64,000 nt of DNA from CAZFDT01 sp964518335. GTDB taxonomy: Bacteria > Planctomycetota > Phycisphaerae > Phycisphaerales > Phycisphaeraceae. Positions within the stretch are counted from its first letter, which is position 1; each line of letters begins with the position of its first letter. The position numbers were made by a program, and so were the translations under genes. The notes beneath the pieces were generated by a model that saw nothing but the letters and a program-made list of their open reading frames with translations, was not told the DNA's origin and searched no databases. Of this stretch, positions 16,498 to 24,866 are shown one piece after another. The DNA is taken from the NCBI GenBank assembly GCA_964518335.1, contig CAZFDT010000022.1, positions 1 through 64,000 on the forward strand, read 5' to 3'.

Positions 16498-17427
16498 ATG
16501 GCAACTCACTTCAACAACGCAATCCGCCCGTCGCCCGCTTTCGTTCGAGTCGCCCGCGCATTTACCTTGATCGAGCTGCTGGTCGTGGTCTCGATCGTGG
16601 CCCTGCTGATCTCGATCCTGCTGCCGGCGCTGCGCGGCGCGCGCGAGACGGCGCGATCGGCGACCTGCCTGGCCAATGAGCGGCAGATCGGCGTGCTGGC
16701 GCACACCTATTTCGCCGAGTACCGCGAGGCGTTTCCTGTCGCGTATGGCGTGCGATCAGTACCTGGGGCTGGTGGCAATATGTACGATGTCCGTCAAGGC
16801 TTCACCTCAGGCGCCCTCACCGCAACTTGGCTGGGTGCATGGCCGACGGGGTGGGTGCCCGGAGCCACCAACTGGTACGCCGAGCACTACGTCCAGCAGA
16901 AGAAGCCGCCGTTCTATCGCTGTCCTCGCGGCCTGGAGAATGTTGCGGGCATCACGGGATTCGGCGGCGGATACCTCACCAGCTACGGGTTCAATGAAAC
17001 GGTGTGGGCGACGCCGTTTGTGAATGGCGCGGAACTCTCCGGTCGCGGCGGAAAGCTTCGGGATGTTCCCTCGCCGTCACAGAAACTTTACGCCGCCGAC
17101 TGGCCCACCAGATCGATCGAAGATTTGCCTCGCACCGCCCTGTCGACAGTCTCGAACTATCGCAGTTTCGTGCCTGGGGCAGGTAGCAACGGGGCCATCG
17201 GCACCTTTGCCTATGCGGATTGGCACAAGCCCTTTGAGCAGGACTTCTACCTCGGTCGCCACGGGCTGACTTCTCAGACCACGGTCAATGTCCTGTTTGC
17301 GGATGGCCACGCCAAGGCTTTCAGTTCCGCCATCGTCACTCAAGCCCACCACTTCCCGGCGGTGTCATCGCCCGGTCCGCCTGCCGTTCTGGCTCCGGGC
17401 AACATGTTCAACATTCTCAAGCCGTAA
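16498..17427 (+). CDS. Second prepilin-like protein, DGH-box family
   Basis: The protein is 309 residues. ATG 16498 has GGAG 7 bases upstream. The N-terminus has a short basic leader then FTLIELLVVVSIVALLISIL, with Glu at +5. The residue before Phe is Ala21, not the usual Gly, which may slow or change prepilin-peptidase processing. The C-terminal part contains FADGHAKAF, the family DGH box. It follows the GntR/LacI-hybrid regulator and probably forms a module with it. Function in pilus, secretion or surface display is not determined. Confidence 0.82.
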   Translation: MATHFNNAIRPSPAFVRVARAFTLIELLVVVSIVALLISILLPALRGARETARSATCLANERQIGVLAHTYFAEYREAFPVAYGVRSVPGAGGNMYDVRQGFTSGALTATWLGAWPTGWVPGATNWYAEHYVQQKKPPFYRCPRGLENVAGITGFGGGYLTSYGFNETVWATPFVNGAELSGRGGKLRDVPSPSQKLYAADWPTRSIEDLPRTALSTVSNYRSFVPGAGSNGAIGTFAYADWHKPFEQDFYLGRHGLTSQTTVNVLFADGHAKAFSSAIVTQAHHFPAVSSPGPPAVLAPGNMFNILKP

Positions 17428-17778
17428 CGCGTGGATCGCGTGGTGCCCAACGGAAGGGCCAGCGATAGGCGTGGTTGCGTTCGGGACGCTTGGACCCGAC
17501 GAGGTGGCCCGTCCCACGAGGACAAGCCCGCCTTCGTGCTCGGGAGGCTCTCCCCCGCCTGCATGAACCCAGAGATGGTAACGCGTTATTTAGACTGAAT
17601 AAATATGAATAATGTTGCTTAATATAGAAAAATTTGCAATTTTCGCGTGGGGGACTTTACTGTATATGTAAACATCGTTATCATGTGGCCTTGGTATGTC
17701 CATCGTCGCAGTGAGCCCGATCTGTCGCACCCTGGCTGACACCTAGTCGTCAACCACCATTTCAGGAGGATGAATGCC
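17428..17778. other. Gap with strongly AT-rich promoter region before the PEP-CTERM gene
   Basis: About 350 bases with no gene. The first 150 are GC-rich with short inverted motifs. 17581-17690 is markedly AT-rich and contains TTGCAATTTTCG (17634-17645), similar to TTGCCAATTTTCG in the LacI operator region at 3204-3216, and GTAAACATCGTTATCA (17668-17683). A weak promoter TTGCAA (17634-17639) with TACTGT (17658-17663) can be drawn. Confidence 0.5.
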
Positions 17779-19857
17779 ATGAGTCATCAACATGATGCCC
17801 CCAAGCCGCTCACGTCCGTCACAGAACGACACACGGCAGCGCAGGCGCTTCTCGCCGCCTTTGCCGCGCTGTGCGTGTCGACGGTGAGTCTGCCCGTCAC
17901 TGCAGCCAATCTGACTTGGCAGGCGGGCACGGACGGGGCTTGGATCGACGGCGGCGGCAATTGGGTCAGCGGTGGTCCGTGGAGCAACGCCAATCCCGAT
18001 TCGTTTACGCACAACTCGACCACGCGCAGCCTAGTCGCGCTTGACGGTGCACTCGTGGCGACGTACCTGCGGAACATGAACGGCGGCATCCTGCTGATGG
18101 ACGGGGATTCGCTCAATGTCACCGGCAATACGGAGAACTACATCGGCCGGTCAGGCGGTGCGGCCGCGTTCTATCAGGATGGCGGGGCCATCAGCATCTC
18201 GGGCGATAACGGCCACCTCCAGATCGGCAGTGCCGGCAACTCCTACGGCTTCTACCAAATGACCGGCGGCTCACTCGCGTTCACGAACAACGGCGCGTTG
18301 CGCCTGGCCCGCACACCCTTTGGCAACAGCAATGACGTGGGCGTGCTCTATCAGAGCGGCGGCGCGGTAACCACCAATTTCGGTATGGAACTGGCGGTTC
18401 AGGGCAGCAACAACCACGCCGTTTACTACATGACCGGTGGCACTTATACCTCCACCGGACGAATTGCCGGCGCAATCGCCAGCGGTGCCGCCGGCAGCAC
18501 CGCACAGGTGACCATCTCCAACGCGACGATGGGGTCCACCAGTACGCTCGGAAACACTGCGACGTTTGACCTGGCCAACGGAACCACGGCCAACCAGACC
18601 AGCATCCTTAACCTCAACACAGGAGGCATTCTCCAGACCACTCGGATTCGCGCTGAAACTGGCCCCGCGGATCCAACCACCGTGCGCCATGTCAACTTCA
18701 ATGGCGGCACTATGCGGGACATCCGCCCGGCGGGCGGCGATGGCGGCGCGCCACTGCTTGGCGGCGCATCTCAAGGCCAGTACTACTCCATCTATGTCTT
18801 TGCTGGTGGAGCCACACTGGACATTGTAAATGCAGGCTATACCGCAAATGTCACCAATCCGATCAATGCGCCTACAGGCCTTGGCGTCAGCAACACGACC
18901 GTGACACTTGCAGGCGCGGATCGCGGTACAGGTTATGTCGGGGCACCGGTCGTCCTCATCAGCGGCGCGACCGGCGCGACCGCGGTCGCCAACATGGAGG
19001 ACGACGGCTCGGGCAACGGCACGTATCGTGTTGCCAGCATCACCATCACCAACCCCGGCATCAATGCCGCGGCCACGCCCACTTTCAGTTTCGTCGGCGG
19101 CGGGGCAACCACCGCGGCGACCGGCGGCAACCTCAGCACCGCTGCCAATGTCTCCGGCGGACTGACCAAGATCGGCCTTGGCAACTTGAATCTCAGCGCC
19201 GTCAACACCTACACCGGCGAAACGCGGGTCCAGCAGGGCGCGTTGTGGCTGCAGAGCACCGGCGATCTGAGCCTCAGCTCTGGCGTCCAAGTCAGTGCCG
19301 GCGCGACATTCAACGCCTCAAACAAGGTTGGCGCGGTCATCCAGCGCCTCTCCGGCGCAGGCACGGTGGTGGCTAGGAATGATGCGACGCTCGCCAACCG
19401 TCTCCTCGTTACCGAACGGCTCGCTCCCGGCGACAGCGTCGGCACGCTCACCATCACCGACGGCGACCTGCGCGTCGGCGACGGCGTCGTCTATGAATAC
19501 GAAATCGGCGGAACGACCGAAGCCACCGTCAGCGACCTGATCAACATCACCCGCCCCTTCAACGAAGGCGACCTCACCTTCGATGGCGACTGGACCCTCA
19601 AGCTCGTCAACCTCGGCACCGTCGATCCGACCGGCAAGACGTTCGTCCTGTTCGATTATACCGGGCTTGTGGCTGGCATCGGTAGCTGGGACAGCTACAC
19701 GATCGACTACGGCACGACCAACTGGGCCGGCGGCACGATCCTTCACGACACGGTCACCAAGCAGATCCTTCTCACCGACCTGGCCGTGATCCCCGAGCCG
19801 GCCTCGCTCGCACTGATCGTCATGGGCCTGACCTTGGTCATCCGACGGCGGAAGTGA
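17779..19857 (+). CDS. PEP-CTERM protein with autotransporter-type beta-strand repeats
   Basis: The protein is 692 residues. ATG 17779 lies 8 bases after AGGAGGA; ATG 17770 overlaps that site and is rejected. A signal peptide ends near VTAANL. The middle is Gly/Asn/Thr-rich with beta-helix-like repeats and the passenger signature NLNLSAVNTYTGETRVQQG of autotransporter-associated repeats. The C-terminus is IPEPASLALIVMGLTLVI followed by RRRK, the PEP-CTERM sorting tripartite signal recognised by exosortase. It is expected to be exported and anchored or released at the cell surface. No exosortase is encoded in this window. Confidence 0.85.
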   Translation: MSHQHDAPKPLTSVTERHTAAQALLAAFAALCVSTVSLPVTAANLTWQAGTDGAWIDGGGNWVSGGPWSNANPDSFTHNSTTRSLVALDGALVATYLRNMNGGILLMDGDSLNVTGNTENYIGRSGGAAAFYQDGGAISISGDNGHLQIGSAGNSYGFYQMTGGSLAFTNNGALRLARTPFGNSNDVGVLYQSGGAVTTNFGMELAVQGSNNHAVYYMTGGTYTSTGRIAGAIASGAAGSTAQVTISNATMGSTSTLGNTATFDLANGTTANQTSILNLNTGGILQTTRIRAETGPADPTTVRHVNFNGGTMRDIRPAGGDGGAPLLGGASQGQYYSIYVFAGGATLDIVNAGYTANVTNPINAPTGLGVSNTTVTLAGADRGTGYVGAPVVLISGATGATAVANMEDDGSGNGTYRVASITITNPGINAAATPTFSFVGGGATTAATGGNLSTAANVSGGLTKIGLGNLNLSAVNTYTGETRVQQGALWLQSTGDLSLSSGVQVSAGATFNASNKVGAVIQRLSGAGTVVARNDATLANRLLVTERLAPGDSVGTLTITDGDLRVGDGVVYEYEIGGTTEATVSDLINITRPFNEGDLTFDGDWTLKLVNLGTVDPTGKTFVLFDYTGLVAGIGSWDSYTIDYGTTNWAGGTILHDTVTKQILLTDLAVIPEPASLALIVMGLTLVIRRRK

Positions 19858-19926
19858 TTCACCAATGCGTTTCAGTGTGCCTTGCCTCCTGGGGGAACCC
19901 AACGCCGGGCAAGAGGAGCGACAATC

Positions 19927-20793
19927 ATGGCGAGCAGAATGATCACGTTTGGTGCGGCGTTCGTGCTGGGGCTGGGGACCATGGCGCAGGCCGGCCTAGT
20001 GGCGCACGAAGGCTTCGAGTCTTACGAGGCCGGCGCCGCGCTGGCGGGACTTAACGGCGGGTCGTCGGGCTGGACCAGCGCGTGGGTGTCCAACGCCACG
20101 GTTGGCACCGTGGACATCGCCCAGAGGAACCTCAACGCCGGGGGGCACGACGGCGCCAGCCAAGCCCTGAGGCTGGATGGAACCGGCGCCGCTGGGTACG
20201 CCATTTCACGCTCGTTCGATCGCATCACCGGCCCCTTCGATGGCGACAACGCCGCCTACGCCAGCGTTCTGTTCCGCGCCCATAGCCTCGGCGGCAACGA
20301 GTTCATCAATCTCTACTTCAGCGACGGCCTGATCAGCTCCGGCGACGCCAACGAAATGGCCGGCGGCGGCGTTCACCTCAACCCCAGCGGCATGTTCTTC
20401 ACCCGTTACGGCTCTTCCGCCAGCGGTGTCACCACCGTCACCTCCACCAGCGCCCTCAATCCCGTCCAGGACTTCCTCATCGTCCTCAAGGTCACCAAGA
20501 CGCAAAACCAGTTCTACAACCGCATCGATATGTGGCTCTTCGACGCCAACAGCCTCGCCTCCGCCTCCGAAAGCTCGCCAACGGCCACAGCCTTGCACCC
20601 CGTCGGATCGAACATGAACGGCATCTCCCGCATCAACCTTCGCACGCTCAATCTGGTCGAAGGCGAATCGCTCTTTCTCGATGAAATCCGCATCGGGACG
20701 ACATGGAGCGCCGTGGTCATCCCCGAGCCCAACACCGCCGCCCTGCTGCTGCTGGGAGGCTTGGCGACGCTGCGACGACGCAAGATGGCGTAA
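19927..20793 (+). CDS. PEP-CTERM protein with lectin-like (ConA) fold
   Basis: The protein is 288 residues. ATG 19927 lies 8 bases after GAGGAG; upstream in-frame ATG 19882 lacks a site. It has a signal peptide ending near GTMAQA, then HEGFESYEAGAALAGLNGG, typical of the planctomycete exported jelly-roll proteins. The C-terminus is VIPEPNTAALLLLGGLATL followed by RRRKMA, a PEP-CTERM signal. It lies 69 bases after another PEP-CTERM gene and is probably co-transcribed with it. A terminator follows. Confidence 0.83.
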   Translation: MASRMITFGAAFVLGLGTMAQAGLVAHEGFESYEAGAALAGLNGGSSGWTSAWVSNATVGTVDIAQRNLNAGGHDGASQALRLDGTGAAGYAISRSFDRITGPFDGDNAAYASVLFRAHSLGGNEFINLYFSDGLISSGDANEMAGGGVHLNPSGMFFTRYGSSASGVTTVTSTSALNPVQDFLIVLKVTKTQNQFYNRIDMWLFDANSLASASESSPTATALHPVGSNMNGISRINLRTLNLVEGESLFLDEIRIGTTWSAVVIPEPNTAALLLLGGLATLRRRKMA

Positions 20794-20820
20794 GGCCGTT
20801 GGCGCACGCCGGGGGACGGA

Positions 20821-20846
20821 CCCTCAGCCCTGACGCCGAGGGTTTT
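20821..20846 (+). terminator. Rho-independent terminator after the PEP-CTERM pair
   Basis: CCCTCAGC (20821-20828) pairs with GCCGAGGG (20835-20842) with one mismatch and is followed by TTTT. It ends the accessory region just before tRNA-Gly. Confidence 0.6.
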
Positions 20847-20932
20847 CTTGCGCCCCCTTTTCACCTCTGACGGTATGATGTGACGACTCTTCGCAGCCGC
20901 CCCGCATCGCTACAATGCGGGACCAGAACCAC

Positions 20933-21004
20933 GCGGGCGTAACTCAACGGTAGAGTGTCAGCCTTCCAAGCTGAATGTTGCGAGTTCGAATCTCGTCGCC
21001 CGCT
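20933..21004 (+). tRNA. tRNA-Gly (anticodon TCC)
   Basis: A full cloverleaf can be drawn. The acceptor GCGGGCG pairs with CGCCCGC, the anticodon stem TCAGC/GCTGA holds the loop CTTCCAA, and the T-loop is TTCGAAT. The discriminator is T21004. CCA is not encoded. Confidence 0.93.
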
Positions 21005-21277
21005 TTCAGACGCGCATGGCAACAAGGGAATGACGACTGCCCGCTCGGCACACGTGCCGGGCGGCTATTGGTCGGGGTTGCCACGGTGCTACCGGCTTCG
21101 GGGGGGCCACATCGCTTATCCCATATCTTCAGCCAATATCGGGCCAATGTGTGGTAATCCAGAACGACGGTTGTATTCCTCACGACGATCCCGGTGACCT
21201 GTGTCATGGTCTTCACTTGCATCGCGCGATGAACGCCGGCGATTCATGGCCTGAGTGGATCCCCCGGGAATGGGAGT

Positions 21278-22099
21278 TCACGAGGCGGCAGGGGCCAAGT
21301 CGGCCAATCGCTCGGCGCCGGCGTACACGTTCATGCGGGCGTCGCGCAGGAAGCCAACGAGGGTCTGACCGCTGTCGCGTGCGAAGGCGACGGCCAGCGT
21401 GGTGGGCGCGCCGACAGCGGCGACAAGCGGGATACGGGCGGCCAGGGCCTTCTGCACGATCTCGAAGCTGGCGCGGCCACTCACCAGCAGCACGTGACGG
21501 TCCAGGGGCATGAGGCCGGCGATCAGGGCGTGGCCGATCACCTTGTCCACGGCGTTGTGGCGCCCCACGTCCTCGCGTAGGACAATCAACTGGCCGCGCG
21601 CATCGAACACGGCTGCGGCGTGCAGCCCGCCAGTCTGATCGAACGCGACCTGTTGACGGCGCATCGTCTCGGGCAGGAACTGCAGTTGACTTGCCGTCAG
21701 CCGTAGGCCATCGCTGAGCGCGACCGGGTCAAAGCGGGTATGCACCGCATCGATGGTCGCCTTGCCGCAGACGCCGCAGCTCGACGAGGCGAAGACGTGG
21801 CGCGTGAGACGATCGAAATCCACCGCCACATGCGGAGCGAGAAAGACGTTGATCACGTTACCGTCGGCGGCGCGAATGCAGGGATCGATACGGGCGATGT
21901 CATCGCGGCGGCGGACCACGGCCTCGGTGAAAAGAAAACCGGCGGCCAGTTCATCGTCATGGCCAGGCGTGCGCATGGTCACGCTCACCCCCTTGCCACG
22001 GACGCGGATCTCCATGGGCTCCTCGATGGCGACGGCGTCACCGGCGGCGCAGGGGGCACTGCCGTGGCGCCAGCGCTGGATGTCAAGCTCCTCGTGCAT
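21278..22099 (-). CDS. fdhD: FdhD, formate dehydrogenase accessory sulfurtransferase
   Basis: The protein is 273 residues. The conserved cysteine motif SSCGVCGK is present at about residues 105-112, together with the early EEPMEIRV and GFLFTEAVV motifs and the later EDVGRHNAVDKVIG motif. FdhD transfers sulfur from IscS to the bis-MGD cofactor of formate-dehydrogenase-like enzymes in the cytoplasm. Its start lies inside the 3' end of the upstream molybdoenzyme gene (17-base overlap), so the two are translationally coupled and FdhD probably matures that enzyme. Confidence 0.93.
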   Translation of the reverse strand: MHEELDIQRWRHGSAPCAAGDAVAIEEPMEIRVRGKGVSVTMRTPGHDDELAAGFLFTEAVVRRRDDIARIDPCIRAADGNVINVFLAPHVAVDFDRLTRHVFASSSCGVCGKATIDAVHTRFDPVALSDGLRLTASQLQFLPETMRRQQVAFDQTGGLHAAAVFDARGQLIVLREDVGRHNAVDKVIGHALIAGLMPLDRHVLLVSGRASFEIVQKALAARIPLVAAVGAPTTLAVAFARDSGQTLVGFLRDARMNVYAGAERLADLAPAAS

Positions 22100-24374
22100 C
22101 GGCGTGAGTCATCGTGGTTTTGTGAAGCGTCACAGGTATGAATTTGCTCGTGGGGGTACGGCTGGCAACGGCGTAGCTGTTGACGCTCACGAGTGGGTTG
22201 AGTTCGGGAAAGTACCCGGCCGCACAGCCACGAGGGATATCGTAGGCCACCGCTCGGAAGCCGCTGACGCAACGATGCTCGCCATCGTCGAAGTGGCTTT
22301 GCACGTCCACGATGTCGCCGTCGCGCAGGTCCGCTGCAGCAAGGTCGTCGCCGTGAACGAAGATGACCCGTCGCGTGCCGTAAACGCCACGGTAACGATC
22401 ATTGTCGTCGTAGATCGTCGTGTTGTACTGATCGTGGGAGCGCAAGGTCATGAGCTTGAGTCGGCCCGGCGGCAGTGACAGATCGGGGATGGCGTGAACA
22501 GTGAAGGTGGCCTTGCCCGTCGCCGTGCGCCACTGGCGTCGGGCGGCGGCGTTACCCAGATAGAACCCACCAGGCTGGCGGATACGCTGGTTGTAGCGTG
22601 CGAAGGCGTCGGGCATGACCCGCTCGATGGCGTCGCGGGTGCAGTTGTAGTCGGCGGCGAGGGCGGACCAGTCCACTGCAGCGTCCGGTCCGAAGACGGC
22701 CTGGGCCAGACGTGCGACGATGGCCGGTTCGCTGAGCAGATGCTCCGACGCTGGCGCGTTGGCGCCCGCCGAGGCGTGGACCATGCTCATGGAGTCCTCG
22801 ACGGTGATGCATCCGGCGCCATCTTGCTCGGAGCGGGCCAGGCAGGGCAGGATCAGTGCGTCGCGGCCGACGACGAGATGGGAGCGGTTGAGCTTGGTGG
22901 AAACTTGTGCGGTGATCTGACATCGGCGTAAGGCGGCATGAGTGTGGGGCAAGTCGGGCGCGGCGGCGGCGAAGTTGCCACCCATGGCGAAGAAGACATC
23001 CACGTGGCCCGCGGCCATGGCGCCAATGGCCGCGACGGTGTCGTAGCCGTGCGCGCGAGGTGGATCGAATCCAAAAGCGCGCTGCAAGGCATCGAGGAAT
23101 TCGGGCTGAGGACGCTCGACGATGCCGACCGTGCGATCACCCTGCACGTTGGAGTGGCCGCGCACCGGGCACGCCCCCGCGCCCGGCCGGCCCAGGTTCC
23201 CGCGCAGCAGCAGCAGATTCACCACCATCTGGATCGTCGCCACCGCGTGCTTGTGCTGCGTCAGCCCCATGGCCCAACAGGCGATCGCTGCGCGCGACTG
23301 GCAGTAATCCTCGGCAGCCTGCTGCAGTTGACTACGCGACAGGCCCGACTGGCACTCGATCTGGTCCCACGGCGTCGCCGTCACGTCCGCGGCGAACGCC
23401 TCGTACCCGCTGGTGTGTCCGTCAATGAAGGCGCGATCCACCCGGCCGGACTCGATCACGCACCTGCAGATGCCCTTGAGCGCCGCCAGGTCGCCGCCCA
23501 CGGCCACCTGCAGGTATCTCGTGCTGATTGGCGTGCCCCGCCCGGTCGCCATCGCCAGCGGCTCCTGCGGGTGGAGGAACTCGACCAGCCCGCGTTCCCT
23601 GAGCGGGTTCATCGTGACAATGCGGCAGCCGCGCCGCGCCGCCGCCTGCAGTGTCGTGAGCATACGCGGGTGGTTGGTTCCAGGGTTTTGCCCGATGATG
23701 AGGATGCAATCGGCGGCATCGAAGTCGTCGAGCGTCACCGTGCCCTTCCCCACGCCGATCACCTGCGTCAGCGCCACGCCCGAGGATTCATGGCACATGT
23801 TGGAGCAGTCCGGCAGGTTGTTAGTCCCCAACCGCCGCGCGAATAACTGGTAGAGGAACGCCGCCTCGTTGCTCGTGCGTCCGGAGGTGTAGAACACCGC
23901 GCGGTCGGCCTCGCCGCGCTGGCGCAGCCCGCGCAGCGTCTGTCCCAGCAGTTCGAACGTCTGCTCCCACGTCACCGGCTCATAATGGTCTGTTCCGCTG
24001 TTGTAACGCATCGGATGCGTCAGCCGGCCTTGCGCCTCCAGATCCCGATCTGACCACTGCAACAGTTCGCTCACGGCGTGCGCCGCGAAGAACTCGGGCG
24101 TCACGCGACGCGCCGTCGCCTCCCAGGCCACGGCCTTCACCCCGTTCTCGCAGAACTCGAACGTATGGGCCTTGCCCGGATCGGGCCACGCGCAACCAGG
24201 ACAATCGAACCCCGTGGGCTGATTCACACGCAACAGGGCGCGCAAGCCCCGCACGATGCCCGTCTGCTGGTGCGCGATTTGCAGGCTCGTCCGCAACGCC
24301 CCCCACCCGCCCGCCGGCTTGTCATACGGTTGGATCCTTCCCGCGGGGAGCTCACTCGATGGAGGCTGATTCAT
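22083..24374 (-). CDS. FdhF/YdeP-family molybdopterin oxidoreductase
   Basis: The protein is 763 residues, normal for the YdeP branch. The N-terminal FDCPGCAWPDP motif is the hallmark of YdeP-type enzymes, which lack the classical 4Fe-4S cysteine set of formate dehydrogenases. Molybdopterin-binding stretches follow: YTSGRTSNEAAF, IGQNPGTNHPRML and, at the C-terminus, a SHFDDGEHR...FRAVAYDIPRGCAAGYFPE cap domain (key positions only). The substrate of YdeP proteins is unsettled; the E. coli protein is linked to acid resistance. It is paired with fdhD, which suggests the cofactor needs sulfuration. Confidence 0.88.
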   Translation of the reverse strand: MNQPPSSELPAGRIQPYDKPAGGWGALRTSLQIAHQQTGIVRGLRALLRVNQPTGFDCPGCAWPDPGKAHTFEFCENGVKAVAWEATARRVTPEFFAAHAVSELLQWSDRDLEAQGRLTHPMRYNSGTDHYEPVTWEQTFELLGQTLRGLRQRGEADRAVFYTSGRTSNEAAFLYQLFARRLGTNNLPDCSNMCHESSGVALTQVIGVGKGTVTLDDFDAADCILIIGQNPGTNHPRMLTTLQAAARRGCRIVTMNPLRERGLVEFLHPQEPLAMATGRGTPISTRYLQVAVGGDLAALKGICRCVIESGRVDRAFIDGHTSGYEAFAADVTATPWDQIECQSGLSRSQLQQAAEDYCQSRAAIACWAMGLTQHKHAVATIQMVVNLLLLRGNLGRPGAGACPVRGHSNVQGDRTVGIVERPQPEFLDALQRAFGFDPPRAHGYDTVAAIGAMAAGHVDVFFAMGGNFAAAAPDLPHTHAALRRCQITAQVSTKLNRSHLVVGRDALILPCLARSEQDGAGCITVEDSMSMVHASAGANAPASEHLLSEPAIVARLAQAVFGPDAAVDWSALAADYNCTRDAIERVMPDAFARYNQRIRQPGGFYLGNAAARRQWRTATGKATFTVHAIPDLSLPPGRLKLMTLRSHDQYNTTIYDDNDRYRGVYGTRRVIFVHGDDLAAADLRDGDIVDVQSHFDDGEHRCVSGFRAVAYDIPRGCAAGYFPELNPLVSVNSYAVASRTPTSKFIPVTLHKTTMTHADARGA

Positions 24375-24866
24375 TGTTCCGTGCCGTTCGTCGTTCGGAG
24401 TCGAGGCTCACGTCACAGTGTATCCGCGCCGAAAGGCATTCGTCACAGTCCACCTCCGGTGGCTATAGCCCGCGATGGCTCCACCATGGCCCCATATGCG
24501 CCTGCTCGTCCCGCCTGCGTCGTGCGAGCAACGCCGGCGAGGTCCACTTGCCAAAGAGCGGTCGGCGTGGGCTGGACGGCGCGTGCCGATCAAACACCGT
24601 ACATTTTACCGCGCGGCCCCGCCGAATCAACCCCTCGCCGACGCGTGCCAGGGCAAACGCATGTGGCGATTCTTTCGGAGCTGCGCGGCGTAAGCCCGCG
24701 GTCGAAGGCCGGTGAACCACCTGCGCGGGCTCACGCCGCGCGGCTCGGGTGGGCCGTCATCCTTTTTACTCGCCGCAGGCGTTTGCCGTGTACCACATCC
24801 CCCTTCTCGCCACAGCACACCGGGAGTACCATATTGGCGTCACCTCTTATCGCATCGGAGCATCCC
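24375..24866. other. Gene-free divergent gap holding a large palindrome
   Basis: 492 bases between the YdeP gene and the CAP-domain gene. Open frames here are Arg/Ser-rich with no start signal and were not accepted. The gap contains the 65-base inverted repeat at 24680-24744. Confidence 0.55.
24680..24744. repeat. Inverted repeat with 21-bp arms and 23-base loop
   Basis: Arms at 24680-24700 and 24724-24744 pair at 19 of 21 positions (GCGGCGTAAGCCCGCG against CGCGGGCTCACGCCGC in the core). No T-tract follows. Resembles a dispersed palindromic element. Confidence 0.65.

Noticed and set aside
22083..24374. Classical formate dehydrogenase alpha subunit
   Set aside because: The N-terminal 4Fe-4S cysteine set is replaced by the YdeP-type CPGCAWPDP motif.
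24359..24715. 118-codon open frame in the gap after YdeP
   Set aside because: Overlaps the YdeP start, no ribosome-binding site, Arg/Ser-rich composition.
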